Below, one piece after another: positions 27,701-43,157 of a DNA stretch of 64,000 nt. A program made the position numbers and the translations under genes. A model generated the notes under the pieces. The model was given only the letters and a program-made list of their open reading frames with translations. It did no database searches and was not told the DNA's origin. The stretch covers positions 186,001 to 250,000 of the forward strand of contig JALLLT010000008.1 in NCBI GenBank assembly GCA_025266875.1. Reading direction: 5' to 3'. This DNA comes from Fennellomyces sp. T-0311. Taxonomy: Eukaryota > Mucoromycota > Mucoromycetes > Mucorales > Lichtheimiaceae. Each line of letters starts with the position of its first letter. Positions within the stretch are counted from its first letter, which is position 1.

Positions 27701-29367
27701 CTTCGGCAACAGCCACCTAAAACCACTGTCAGTAAAGGTAGCAATGCATGGCACGGCCACTTACTCCGGCTATCGGCAAGAGCAACTGGACAAAGAGCTT
27801 TGCATAGCTATGCTTTACTTTGGCCCCATGCGCATTCTTGAAGAAGCTTGCACAGCTGGACAGGAAATCCGCTGTTTCTTCTAATGCGTCAAGCGGGTAT
27901 ATCTAGAAATTCCGCAGAATCCATCAGTACTCTTCGTCCCTTTCCACTTGCTCAGCTCACTTTGATTTTTAGAAATCTCATTCCGCGGATCAGCATCTCC
28001 ATATGACTCTGTCGCTCCTTCATGATTGTCTGACTGTTGTATTTTTCGAGCTCTGCGATGAATCGATCGCTCACCGACGCGAACCGGACGTTCGATAGCT
28101 CGCCAATCAGTTCCGCAAACAAGTCCATGCTTGCAGTCCTGTTTTTCGACCGTCTAATTGCTTCTCTGTACATAGCATAAGGACACACTCTTCTAGTTCT
28201 GTGTTCATGCACTTACGGATCAGCCTTTTTAAGCTGATTGAACACAATCTCCTCCAGATTCTCGCCTAAATCCTCCGGCAGTGTTTCAGGTGTGAATGAT
28301 TTGACTATTTCGATCAATGCGCGGCACAAAATGTAAACAGATGCCAACTATATGTGGAGGGGAGGAGTGTCAGTTCGAGTCAGGTTTTGCGTTCATCCAC
28401 ATACCGATTGCCGTTCCTTGAGGATCGAGTTGACGTCTTTAGTTCGAGATAATGGCGCCGACTCGCTGCCACAGTTTTGATTGAGAAACCAGATGCTGGC
28501 ACCGAGACTCTCGAGTGCCTTACCTTACACGACGCAAAAGCCCTGGATCGAGCGGCTCAATCTTCGCGCGGCGCCACCGCATGACTGCATCAATCACCTG
28601 CTTCTGCTGGGAGGTAGCGAGCGAGGACAACGACTTTATCAGCTTGTCAAACGTCTGGTCTGCGCCGGCAGCCAGCAACTTGCGAAAGTCGACCTCGACG
28701 TCCTGCTCATCGTTGATTAGCACTAATACATTTTTGCATGAATTTCCAGACAGCAAAAAAAAGGGCGTACCACACCCATATTCAAGATCAATTCCATCTT
28801 CTTGTCGGCCAAGTTTTCGAATTGAGAGAATACGACACTGAGCGCATAATCCGAGCTCCGTGCTGCCTTTCGAACAGGTCGCCTTATAGGCTCGTCAACG
28901 GGGGAGCCCTCAAAGGGATTCCTCGGTGACCCGTTTTCATTTCCAAGCGACCGAGGCGATGACTGGAACTCACTCGCTGACCCTAGACTGCGATTATGGC
29001 CATTGTGCAGTCGTTGTGCGGGAATATTGATAGGAGACGACGTGCCGCTGTCCACGAGCGTGGATGAGGACGAGAGCTGCGACGACAAAAGTGGAAGCAT
29101 GGTGCCGTCGCGATTAGCTTGCAGACGAGAATTCGAAGAGCCAGCTACCCCCGCCTGCGGTGGTGGTGGTGGAATTCGACGATTCGGCATTGGCCTTTTA
29201 TTCCTGCCAGAGGTTTTTCCGTTAAAGGGTTTGTTCCGTTTTTTTTGTCCTTGCTCAGTGTTTGCAACCCCCACAGCCAACATACTCCGACTGCATTTTC
29301 GCACCTCTGACGACGACATCCGACTTGACGGATTATTTCTACGCCTGCACTGTGCTTCGGTTGCCAT
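21762..29367 (-). CDS. TAO3: Furry/Tao3/Mor2 cell-morphogenesis scaffold
   Basis: A very large HEAT-like repeat protein of roughly 2,200 residues, the scaffold of the RAM/MOR NDR-kinase network that controls polarised growth and septation. The first exon (29367 to about 28790) is a low-complexity, basic Ser/Pro-rich N-terminus with PPPPP; the conserved Furry N-domain follows (QQKQVIDAVMRWRR near 28580). Exons of medium size occupy 28470-27230, then a large exon from about 27210 to 24840, a short one around 24800-24610 with KWIDAVFESPDPKYHPIAR, and the last exon from about 24567 to 21762. The C-terminal region has TELSPSAYMVLSNLYYLTV and an acidic tail ending FDSEEEY. The strand, order and continuity are clear; some intron borders in 27230-28500 are approximate. 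Confidence 0.9.
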
Positions 29368-30765
29368 AGCATCTCGTTAGCCACGGTTCGAATTTTAATC
29401 GAATCTCTGGTTTCGCTGCCATGATCCGTCGCTTATTCTTAGTTCCGGACAACATTTTTATTGCTATCGTGCGACTTATCGTTGCTTCAAAAAATGTTGA
29501 TAGTGCGAGGGTGGCAACCAGTTAAACAAGTTGATGAGGTTCAAAGTATATAATGGCGTTTGAGATTGCCTTCTCCAGCGAATAGCACCCACTGACGGGG
29601 TTAAAAAAAGCTACTTTATCGTACACGTGTGGAATATCATGTCCGTCAGTGAACGACAGACTACTCTATGCAGAGTACCGGGTTTTTACTTCTCAATGAG
29701 TTGTTCTTAGGTTATACCATACCACATCAATAATTGTGGAGAGGAGGAATCCCGTCTTCTTCTTGTGTAATATTCACCCTTGAACACATCCCGTAATAAG
29801 CACTCCTTGAATTCATTATCCAGTAAATTTGATTCACACGCTGCGCCGTTACCCTCGTGGTGGCACAGGGCTGCCAAGTCTGAAGCCTGATAGCATATTT
29901 GGAAACCATTTGTGTCCACAATGGCTGTTTGATATCTCACAACGATACGCTCCTAGATCCAATATAATGACTGTGCAGTGCTACTGATTCATATATGCAT
30001 ATCAACTAGGATAATGTACTGACAACCAAGAAAACGGTTTGCTCATAATATACGGTTTATTTGACCAATATTATTTTTTACGTTTCAAGTACTTGGTAGA
30101 GTTAATGAGGTCTACTTTTGGATATGCTGATCAAGTCCCATAGTTACTACGGAGGAGGATGCCTTCTTCGCTAATTTGGCTGGATCCCACTAAACCGCTG
30201 TATTTGATTGCTCTATACTTATCTACTGTTTTACGAAGAGCAATAAGGGAGCCTATTCAAGGCCACAAATCTACTTGAAATTGCAAATGCATATCAGGTT
30301 GGCTCTTGATTTGTTATAGATATACATACAATAAGTATAGTACTACCCTAGTTGCCTTATATGCGCGTGGATGTAAGCAATGTTCGATATAGGAGCGAGG
30401 AAAGCATTACAAATCTATCGTAAACTACCCTTATGTTTATCTATACTTTGATCATGAGTATTATTTTTATATCGCTCTTAAATGACATTTACTTTCGCTC
30501 TAAAAGACGGTGTTGTTTCTTAATAAACAATATATCTTTAAATGAGGTGCATACATAGCTTTTGCACGACCTTCTTGACTTTTAAAGCAAAGCATTGATT
30601 GGCTACATATTACGCTCTCGCTTTTAGACACATTTGCTGTTACCAGTCGCACAAAGCACTGGCGCCATAATCGGGCACCTTCTGTCACCGGACTCACAAT
30701 CCAAATAACCTTTTTTTGCAATGACTGTGCGCTTTCTTTTTATTACTATGCTATATCCGTTCCTT
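29368..30765. other. Spacer without a supported gene
   Basis: About 1.4 kb between Furry and prefoldin 3. The only notable frame is a minus-strand 77-codon ORF at 29707-29940 (starts MRYQTAIVDTNGFQICYQ), which has a protein-like composition but no recognised family and no clear splice partners, so it is not called. The rest is AT-rich. It contains the Furry promoter. Confidence 0.45.
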
Positions 30766-31561
30766 TTATTTTGCAGCCTTTTCTCTCGCCAGACGTCGCT
30801 GCTTGACATCCCAGTTGTATACGCGTGCAGTATCTAAGCAATTAACCATGAGCAACGTGGTTTCCAAGACAACACCCCATGACAACTTACTGACTTCCAT
30901 GGTGGTGATCTGATCCCTTAAAAACTCGAGATCTTCGAGCGTGTTTTTCAGCGATGTCTTTGCCGTGTCACGTTTTGATGTCAGCAAGTCTTTTGCTTCC
31001 TCAAAGGTATATTCTAACATGACGTTGGCCTATTATACACAGCGTGAGTTGATGACAAGGACAGCAGATCCAACTTACACCCAACCAGAGATACACTGTG
31101 CCCGAAGCTTCGACCTTGGCCTTGGCGTACAGTGTATCGTTCAATTCATAATCGGTGTACACGGGCTCGTTGGACTCTTGCTTCTCGACCAAAAAGTCGA
31201 CCATGGCAATGGTTTTTTCAATTTCAGGTATCTTTTCTTCCAATACTTTTCGACGTTGCATCATGTTGACTTCCATAAATTTGTATTTACTGCAAATACC
31301 AGGTTATTCAACCGTGATCCATATTGATTTCCCAATGCACTTGCCTAATGGTTTCTTGGAATTTGCGCAACACGACTTCTGCCGGTTCGGCATCAGAAAC
31401 ATAATCTTCTACGCGTTCCTGTCAAGTAAAAAAAAAAACCAGATCGGGTGGTTTGAGCATTGGGACAATGATCAAGACAATCATATGAAAGCGGCTTGAG
31501 TACATACAACGAAAGGAGATTGGGGGATGCCCCGAGGATTAGCTTCCATCTTGGCCGCCAT
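30766..31561 (-). CDS. PAC10: Prefoldin subunit 3 (VBP1/Pac10/Gim2)
   Basis: Five exons (31561-31508, 31418-31345, 31289-31079, 31029-30891, 30833-30766) give 181 residues. Prefoldin is the hexameric co-chaperone that delivers nascent actin and tubulin to the CCT chaperonin; this is one of its two alpha-type subunits. The sequence shows the two long coiled-coil arms (KYKFMEVNMMQRRKVLEEK and LEDLEFLRDQITTMEV) joined by the beta-hairpin region LWLGANVMLEYTFEEA, a diagnostic block. The short N-terminus NPRGIPQSPFVERVEDYV is also family-typical. The second intron (31290-31344) begins GCAAGT, a GC-AG intron; a GT donor two codons further would put a stop in frame. Confidence 0.95.
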
Positions 31562-31896
31562 GTCAGAAAAGAGTTTATGTAAAAGAGCGAGCAGTTAGAT
31601 TGCGCGGAGCGGCAAAATATCTCCAAGTCTGAAAAACGAGCGTATGAGTATAGCAGGTGCAAATGAATATCCAGCATTTTGCGCGTTTAATTGTGTGTGT
31701 GTATGATGCGAGTGGTTGGTTTAAGAACGAAAATAATCGAAGAAACTTCAGTATTAGGCCATTCCGCTCTTAAGAAATGATACTTTACAACAAGAAAAAG
31801 AGAATATAGAAAGAAGGGAAGGGGATAGAAAGAGTGTGTGGTGTGTGCAGTTGCGAGGGGCAAAAAAAAAACGTTATATATTTAAGTCTGTTTTTT

Positions 31897-33630
31897 TTAA
31901 TCTTGACGCTTGTCGACCAGCTTGAGGCCATCGTTCTTCTGACCCTTCTTGAGAGCCAGGCCCAGCTTCTCTTCGACGGGGTCAAAGGTGGTATAGAAGA
32001 GGTTGGTAAAGCTGGTACCCAGAACCCAATCACGGTCCGAGTTGCCACGCGCGATGCGGGTAGCACAGCAATCGGTAGGTGCATCGACGACACGGGTCCA
32101 GTATTGTGCAGGAATCTCCACAGCCCAGTCACCAAGGTATAGCTTCAAGCGGGGCATATCCTTGATCTTGGAGCACTTGACCTTGTAAGTCTTGGTGCTC
32201 TCCTGGAACTTGCCGCCAAACACTTCGTGGAAGATGTCAGCTTGATCATACGGCATTGAAATGAAGTTCTGCGAGGTGCTAATCATGGCCTTGGCATTCT
32301 TCTTTTGTTGCAAGATGAGATCCATGTCGAAGCGTACAAGCGAGATGGGAACTTCCCAGTTGGCGCTGCCAGAGCTGCTATCGACAAGATCAATGTAAGC
32401 AATTTTGCCCTTGATGGCACTCTTGTCGACACCACCTAATAGTTGTTCAAATGTTAGCTTATTGGCGTTAATATGTGCTTCAAGCTGTACCAAGAACCAA
32501 GTAACCAGCAGGCTCATCGTAGTGACGCTTGAAGAAACCAAAGCCACCGCCAGTGACAGGCTGTCGTTCTTGTTCAGCGGGAGGTTGCTGGGCATCTTCG
32601 GTAGGCTGGGGTTGGGCAGATTCGGTAGCGTTGGAGGGCAAGGTTGAGTTGGTAGCGGGGTCGGATACAGTGGGGGGAGGCGTCGAGTTATCTTGTTGTG
32701 GTTGTTCTTCGGTGCCGGACTGACCGAAACCGTTGTCGCTGCTGCCAGTAGTGTACATACCGAACTGAGCACTTTCCATGCCCGAGCCCTGTTGATAAGC
32801 GTTCGTAACGAAACCTGATGCAGGAAGATCACGACGCGCAAGACCCTGAGCTGCACTGGTGTAAATGTGGGTCTTGTTGAAGTCGACGTTGCGGCCAAGG
32901 CCGAGGTAACCATCTATTAACGTTACGATATCGATTAATTTTTTTTTCTGTTGAGATATCTCGGATTTCTTTGAAATTACCAAAGCCTTGGTCAAAGCCA
33001 GTCATTCTATAGGCTCCACCGAAGGGCATGTCGTAGACCTGGATGCCACCAAACTCGACGACGTCTTGGTAGATGGTGGTCTCGACACAGGCATCACCGT
33101 ATTTGACCTTGAGCTTCTGACCAGTCGAAACGGCGGTTTCTGAGCGTCGAGCATAGTAAGTGCACCGATCGAGACAGTTTTCGCTCTTGCACTACATTGA
33201 TACGCAAAAAAAGAAAAATCAATTTAAGTTTTTTTTGTTCGGTTAAACGACAAATCGAGGTTTGCTACGTACACGAGAGCCGCGCACCCAAGAGTAACCA
33301 GTGTCTATGCAGCGAAAAATATGTATACACTCAGTCACTTCTTTATTTTCTTTGATTATGTATGACTTACTCGTATCGAACGCCATGGTGAATTCTTGAG
33401 GGGGAGTACCGATCAGCACCGTGCCACCGAGCTATCGGATGTCAGTCAATTTTTTTATATTCTGAACGAAATTGGCATGGAGTTGAAAAACATACCACAC
33501 CGCTTTCTAGTTCATCGGCTGCGGCTCGAACAAGACCGTCTTTGCTGCTTCGACGGAACAGTGGAATAGTAGTGGGATCAGCAACCGCCGACGCTGTCAG
33601 CGCCGCAATCCAAAGTAGTGTATGGCGCAT
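31897..33630 (-). CDS. Secreted pepsin-fold protein, one catalytic Asp apparently replaced
   Basis: Six exons (33630-33496, 33431-33371, 33304-33273, 33191-32981, 32913-32491, 32435-31897) give 466 residues. It begins with a signal peptide (MRHTLLWIAALTASAVA) and a short pro-like segment. The pepsin fold is recognisable from LGGTVLIGTPPQEFTMAFDT, FGGAYRMTGFDQGFDGYLG, and the C-terminal WVLGTSFTNLFYTTFDP. The first active-site region reads FDTNTGYSWV, with Asp-Thr present but two extra residues before Gly. The second region reads AMISTSQNFISMP where active pepsins have DTGT or DSGT, so the second Asp is Ser. A Gln/Pro/Thr/Asn-rich insertion of roughly 70 residues splits the N-lobe from the C-lobe, with several NxT sites. 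It may be an inactive or altered relative of aspartic proteases; secretion or wall attachment is inferred. Confidence 0.85.
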
Positions 33631-33796
33631 GGGGCGAGGGTTGAAGGAAGAAGGGGTATGAAAGGAGAGGCGGGTGAAAGAAGAAAGTTAAAAAGAAATA
33701 GAAAAAGAAGAGAGTGGAATAAACCGTTAACGGCGGATGTCGAAAGAAACTAAAAAAAAAAAAAAGAAAAAAAAACGTGTGGACCCAGGGAGTTTG

Positions 33797-33803
33797 ATAT
33801 ATA
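33797..33803 (-). promoter_or_regulatory. TATA-like element upstream of pepsin-fold gene
   Basis: TATATAT lies about 165 bp before the ATG at 33630 and is followed by a pyrimidine-rich stretch (on the gene strand) and homopolymer runs up to the start. Position fits a core promoter with a moderate 5' UTR; unproven. Confidence 0.35.
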
Positions 33804-34435
33804 ATTAGTGAGTTACCAACCAAGAGGTTCGAGATGTGCTGAAAAGTGTCTGGTTACTCTGGAGTTCATTGTTGTACTATTTTCGTACCTGTCGGATCTC
33901 GTAACCATAGCGCCTGCTTCTCTATCGTCATGGAAGCTGACTGCTGGGGGCAACAGTCGAGATCCATCCAAAGTAGAAAACACGGCATAGTTCGATTCTT
34001 TTTCGCACTTTCTTTTTGCTAACGCGGCCATGCATATGCCAATGGAGACATCTTTGATGATTCAAAGTCCGCAATAGAATTCTCGGTGAGCTATCATTTC
34101 GATCGTACTCATCATTTTTGCTACAACTGCTATATATAGCGATTCTTTTCAGTTAGTGAGGTGCAATTCTAGATCTTTATTTCATTTCTTCCTCATTTGT
34201 TTTTGGTACGGGTATTAAGAGATGGCACAGCCCTCCCGCAGCTTGGTCATTTTCAGTTTGAGACTGGAAATGAAAACAGATGGCTGGGTTCCGGCCCAAT
34301 GTGCCACACGTGCAAGCTTACCCAAACACATTTTGTCGTACGGATTCGCGATGCACAAAAGGTCTCGCCCATTAACTGCACTTTCCCTCTCTCTTTTTTT
34401 GTGCTTTTTGACAATTAACATAACTTCTTGATGTT

Positions 34436-36061
34436 CTATAGCATCCCAAATTTGCGTCGGCATATTTCGCTGCCATACTCGAGATATTCTCGCCGCTGGA
34501 CAAACTTCTTCTGCAGATCAGGCTTGCTGCTTAATGCTACAAACCGCTGACCGCCCGTCCATGCATATTCCGTGGGACTTTTGAGCATTAGCATTGATCG
34601 CCAACCTTGTTTCCTTCCCCCCCTTTTTTTTCTTTACCTGGGAGGCTGTGCCACGCGCACATCGTATTCACTTGGCACAAGCGCCTGTAGATCGTGGATT
34701 CTGCAGAAAATTATGAGTCAGACGGCGAAAGATCTGCCGCGTACCTGCTCCTTACATGCGTTCGCGATAGCCTTCAAACAGCGTGTTGCCGCCAACCAAC
34801 ACAATGTTCGAGTAAAGTAATCCGTGCATCTCTAGAATCGTCATGAGCCGATCTGTTTCTGTGTTCCCGATGATTGCTTACCCGGCTCACAAGCATTTAC
34901 ACTTTGTGTAATGGCTTCGGGCAATCCGGCCTGCTGGATCCCAATATCGGAAGGATGCATCAAAATCTCCGGAATCATGAACCGCTCGTTGTTCATCGTC
35001 AGAATCTGCTCAGCATCTTGTTGTTGCCGTGACGTGGCTGCATGGCGCCCTTGCTTTGGCCGCACATGGCCACGGACAGTGTTCGTATAGTCCGGGAGCA
35101 CGTATTCCTGCACAATCGTGTTTTGTTGGTACGCCCGTTTGCAGATATCCAAGTCAGCGTACACATCCTGCGAAACGTAGCAGCATTCCTCCTTGACTTG
35201 GTTGATGATGTGCGTTTCCTCCATCATATCGTAGTACCTGTTTTGGGTGCGTATGTCAGCATGGTTGCAAGTGATCTTGGACGAAAAAGGGAGTCCTATT
35301 TACCGGAAAGAGACTGTTTCCTTTAATTGGTTTGTCAGGAGCTTGCCACCAACGTTGATGCGCCGTATGGCCTTGCTCACGGGCCTGCCCTTGAAGAAAG
35401 GCACGATGTGGGTAAACGAGTAGCCGGAATCGACTACCAGGGCGCAGTCCGGTATGGATCCAGGGCGGTCGCCAAACAACAACGCAATGTCGTTAAATGT
35501 GCATAGCTGCGGCGCGATTGTTCGGTAGCACGACGCAAACTCGTACTCTTCGAATATCATCTGATCGTATGCTTCCTGGATATTGGCCAAGTTGAAGCAC
35601 GGCTCAGTGATCAATAATCGGCTGTCGCGCGGTTCAACCTGTGCCGACAAATTGGGTTACAACCTATACACTCTCAATAGCCAACTCACCGTTACCTGAA
35701 GAACTTTTTCAAACACGCGATTCCAGATCGGGCGTTCGACATCCCAGTTTGTAAGAAAACCCTATTATTGCTCCATGAGTACAAAACTTTCGACTATAAT
35801 TGGTCAGGCAACTGACTCGCTCAAAGGGAAGACGGTAGTATAAAGAAGAAAAATCGGTGCATTGTTCGAGTTGATCGCCAATGTAGTTCCGTCGATCGGT
35901 TCGACCTCGAATTATCGCATTGTGAATAATCCTTACTGTTGTGTCAGTCTATTATAAAAACAATCATTGCCGTTTTTGCTAATGTACCTTGGACCCAGGT
36001 AGTCTACCGTGTTGACTTTGATGGTAGACGCGCCATTATCCAGTATAACAGAATTAAGCAT
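34436..36061 (-). CDS. ARP6: Actin-related protein Arp6
   Basis: Arp6 is the nuclear actin-like subunit of the SWR1/SRCAP remodeller that deposits histone H2A.Z. The gene is cut into about eight or nine exons. It starts at 36061 with MLNSVILDNGASTIKVN, an actin-type phosphate-1 loop. Later landmarks are RGRTDRRNYIGDQLEQC, GFLTNWDVERPIW, the Arp6-typical VEPRDSRLLITEPCFNL (exon at about 35640), VVDSGYSFTHIVPFF, KEECCYVSQDVYADL, LVGGNTLFEGY and a C-terminus EYAWTGGQRFVALSS...RRKFGML ending at 34436. The GGQRF and KEECCYV blocks separate it from conventional actin and other Arps. The exons between 34700 and 34900 were only partly delimited. Confidence 0.93.
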
Positions 36062-37912
36062 GCCAACGCTCGAAAATCGGGATATGAATTGGATGCTCTT
36101 TTTTAAGCATCATACTCTTGCAAAGGAAGGGTTGGATTGAACCTCGCAGCTGTTAATAAGACAGGTATGAATCCAAATCACAAAGAAGTCTATGGATTCC
36201 ATGCTACCGATGGGTGGGTGTTATGATGTTTTGCGTAGGAAACGTACTTTAGATCATGAAACCTTCTTTAAATACGTACACATGTACTGTAAACGACGAC
36301 TAAAGAAATCAGTGCCAACCCGTCTGAAGCATGTAATGCCATCCTGTAATTGCCTTGTTACTTTTAAACCTCCCCGGTATTCCACATACCACAGGCGGCC
36401 ATCGGAAGAATGAGGAAAATCATGTGTATGCATGGGATACGATGCTAAGGAACACGTCGTACGATGTTATCACTAGCAAAATGGTGGAGCGTGAATGGGA
36501 CCGACCATCCAATTCTTTGTTCAAAAGTGCAAACTAGCGTTGATGGCAAGCAACGGCCTGTTCCAAATGTGGCAGGGACAAAAAAGCAAGCGAAATCAAG
36601 AACAACAGCAAGCTATGTATGTATTGATGTTTACAGGTAGTAGTAAGGATAATACACAGTAAGCAAACAGCACTATTACTGAGAACTTTATTATCAGAAT
36701 GCCGGCACGGGAATGAAGGAGCCGGTCAACCACACAGTTGAACATATAAAGGATTCTCTATCGTAGCTGAGCAACGAGAAACCAGACCGACGCCACCTAG
36801 CGCTGTCCGATTATCTTCAAGATCTACATCAGGCTGCTAAACCAGGTGTCACTCGACCATGTCCGTCCTGATCTTCCCAATGAGCATCTTGGTCAGAAGC
36901 TTGCATGAGTATACCTACGTAGCATCCAATGCACATGCGGTGGTTATTCCATCATTACTTTATTATTCTCCACTGTAATAAGAGATGGATAAATAGCACG
37001 GAAATATGATTGCTTTACGGTTGAATATACACGTGAATGATAAATATGACAAAGTTATAGTGAAGGAATAAGTGAGTGAATGTGGATATGCAAATGGCGA
37101 TATATGGAAATAATTATGCAAATAAGTAATATAGTATGCTGGTTTGGGAACGGATCACTTCAGAATCCTCCCTTATAACCAACTCTTTGATATGATGCAT
37201 TGTATAAGTATTTTTGGCTAGATTGGTACAATATGGTAAATCTGTAATTTTATTGGGATAATAAATATGGATGTGCGAGTGTTCTTCCTCTGTATGTTCG
37301 TCCAAACCAAACTCATGTTCATCTACTCCTTCTTTTGTAGTACATCGCTCGTTGTTGATGTAACGGTGGAATAACAATGCGTAAAGACACTGCTTCTTGT
37401 CCTCTGTTGTGATCCACGTGCAAATATAAAGTATTTGACGGGGTACATTCGACTGTTATTTCCCGCTAATTCTGCTAGTCCATCTGCCGAAGCCTTGGCT
37501 TCAGCAACGTATACATACACACGACATCGATCGAAGTAGTGGCCACTTCCTTGATGTAATAGATGGTTGTGTCAGGCATTATGCCGGACGTTCTAACTTT
37601 ATGAAGTTGAGGTAAACAAAACAAATGCCCCGCTTTATTGCCTGTCTTTCCACCAGCTCTTTCACTACTTGGGAATGGGCAGCTATGTATACCGGTGCGG
37701 CTGGTATCCCAGGTGGTTAGCATAGCAGCCGTAGTAGCGGCAGTAGTTTCTTTTCAGTTTTTTTTGTCTTAATCAACAGCCCTTGCTTCTTATTTAATGT
37801 ACTCCTATTCTTCATCTCGTCTAAACCCTCAGTTTCCGACTTTGGAGCTTACTGTTGATTAAGCACCAGATCGACGATGCCGAAAATGACAAAACGAAAC
37901 TCAGCAACTCGG
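36062..37912. other. Spacer between ARP6 and histone H3
   Basis: About 1.85 kb with only short, unsupported frames (longest about 87 codons). No transposon motif, tRNA or conserved RNA was recognised. It should contain the promoters of the divergent ARP6 and H3 genes, although that needs only a fraction of the length. Confidence 0.45.
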
Positions 37913-37919
37913 TATAAAA
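37913..37919 (+). promoter_or_regulatory. TATA box of histone H3
   Basis: TATAAAA sits 47 bp before the H3 start codon at 37966, so the 5' UTR would be very short. Its match to consensus and its position upstream of a highly expressed gene make it more convincing than the other TATA-like sites here. Confidence 0.55.
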
Positions 37920-37965
37920 TGCTTCCAAAGTCCGTTTTTACTTTCCTTAAACTTTTGTTACAGCA

Positions 37966-38728
<763 letters not shown>

Positions 38729-38934
38729 AGATATATAGCAGTTACAAATACGTTGCTGCTCACGAGATTAGCGTGAAGCAAATACACAGTCCTGTTGCAC
38801 CAAATACTCCTTGTTTATGATACGCCGATCGGCATTGTATTGGCTGCAGCGTTTTTGTGCGTTTTGTTTTTGTTTATATAGTTTGATGTTCATGTAGGAC
38901 AGACGCAAAGTGGGGACACACTGTCTAGAGACCC

Positions 38935-42289
<3,355 letters not shown>

Positions 42290-42457
42290 TATGTAGAGAT
42301 TATAACCGCAAAAGTCCTGGAAAAACGCGCGTACAGGTTCCGACTTTGAAGGATAACGCGTACAGAGGGAGAGCGTACGTCACTTATTCATTCGGACTTT
42401 TTCGAGCAATCGGCGGGCTTTCGTTGGTCCTGCCTTCACAGCTTCGGTTCCTGCGCA
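42290..42457. promoter_or_regulatory. Shared head-to-head promoter of RPN1 and ATG12
   Basis: Only 168 bp separate the two start codons, which face away from each other, so a bidirectional promoter is likely. It contains TACGTCAC near 42374, a match to the CRE/ATF half-palindrome family, and two GCG-rich spots (CGCGCGTAC, ACGCGTAC). No clear TATA box and no exact yeast Rpn4/PACE site were seen. Confidence 0.5.
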
Positions 42458-43009
42458 ATGGCGACTGAACAACCATCCCCAACCGACGACACAGCTGCCG
42501 ATCCTCCTCCCCCGCAAAAGTCACTAGAGCAGGTAGTCGAAGCTCGAAAACAAAGGGACACCACAAAAGGTTTTTATTGGAGCGATCGACAATGACGACA
42601 GCACAGCCGACATTTATCTCGTTTATTGTAGTGATCGTTCGTTTCAGAGCCATAGGCAATGCTCCCATATTGAAGCAGAGCTTTTACAAAATCACAGCGT
42701 CCAACAAGTTTCAAATGGTGATTCAATTTTTACGAAAGGAGCTGCGATATCAAGGCTCCGACCCACTGGTAACTGGCATATACTGCCGCTTAAAAGGTTA
42801 GCGCAGCGAGTGACTTACAAAGAGTATAGTTTTTGTACATCAACAGCGCGTTTGCGCCTGCGCCCGACGAGATAGTAGGGAGCTTATACAAGGTGGGTTG
42901 CATTGTAGCACAAAGGAACGACTGTTATTAATGCCGCCCATGGGTCTAGTCTTTTAATACCGACGGGCAGCTTATAATAAACTACAGCACAATGGCAGCC
43001 TGGGGCTGA
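42458..43009 (+). CDS. ATG12: Ubiquitin-like autophagy protein Atg12
   Basis: Four exons (42458-42569, 42632-42768, 42830-42892, 42950-43009) give 123 residues. Atg12 is conjugated through its C-terminal Gly to Atg5, and the conjugate promotes Atg8 lipidation. The ubiquitin fold is unmistakable: VIVRFRAIGNAPILKQ, FQMVIQFLRKEL, LFLYINSAFAPAPDE and the terminal INYSTMAAWG with the free Gly directly before the stop, so no processing is needed. The N-terminal 35 residues are Pro-rich and polar. The donor of intron 1 is at 42570 (GTTTTT), not the earlier GTAGTC, because only that keeps the frame; the acceptor is at 42631. Confidence 0.95.
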
Positions 43010-43157
43010 ACAGCCACTTGCAAAAAAAAAAGTGACAGTGTCTCTTTTAATGAACTGCATTGATGTACAAAGAACAAGGGTTTGATATTGGGGGCGGGTG
43101 GAAGAGGTTATACAGTTATATCGTACACTAGATAAAGAAAGGGTGTGCGGGGAGATT

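Noticed and set aside
29707..29940. 77-codon minus-strand frame with protein-like composition
   Set aside because: No family, no splice partners and no neighbouring promoter signal; left in the spacer description and not called as a gene.
33813..34031. 72-codon minus-strand frame between the pepsin-fold gene and ARP6
   Set aside because: No recognised motif, and it overlaps the expected promoter of the pepsin-fold gene.
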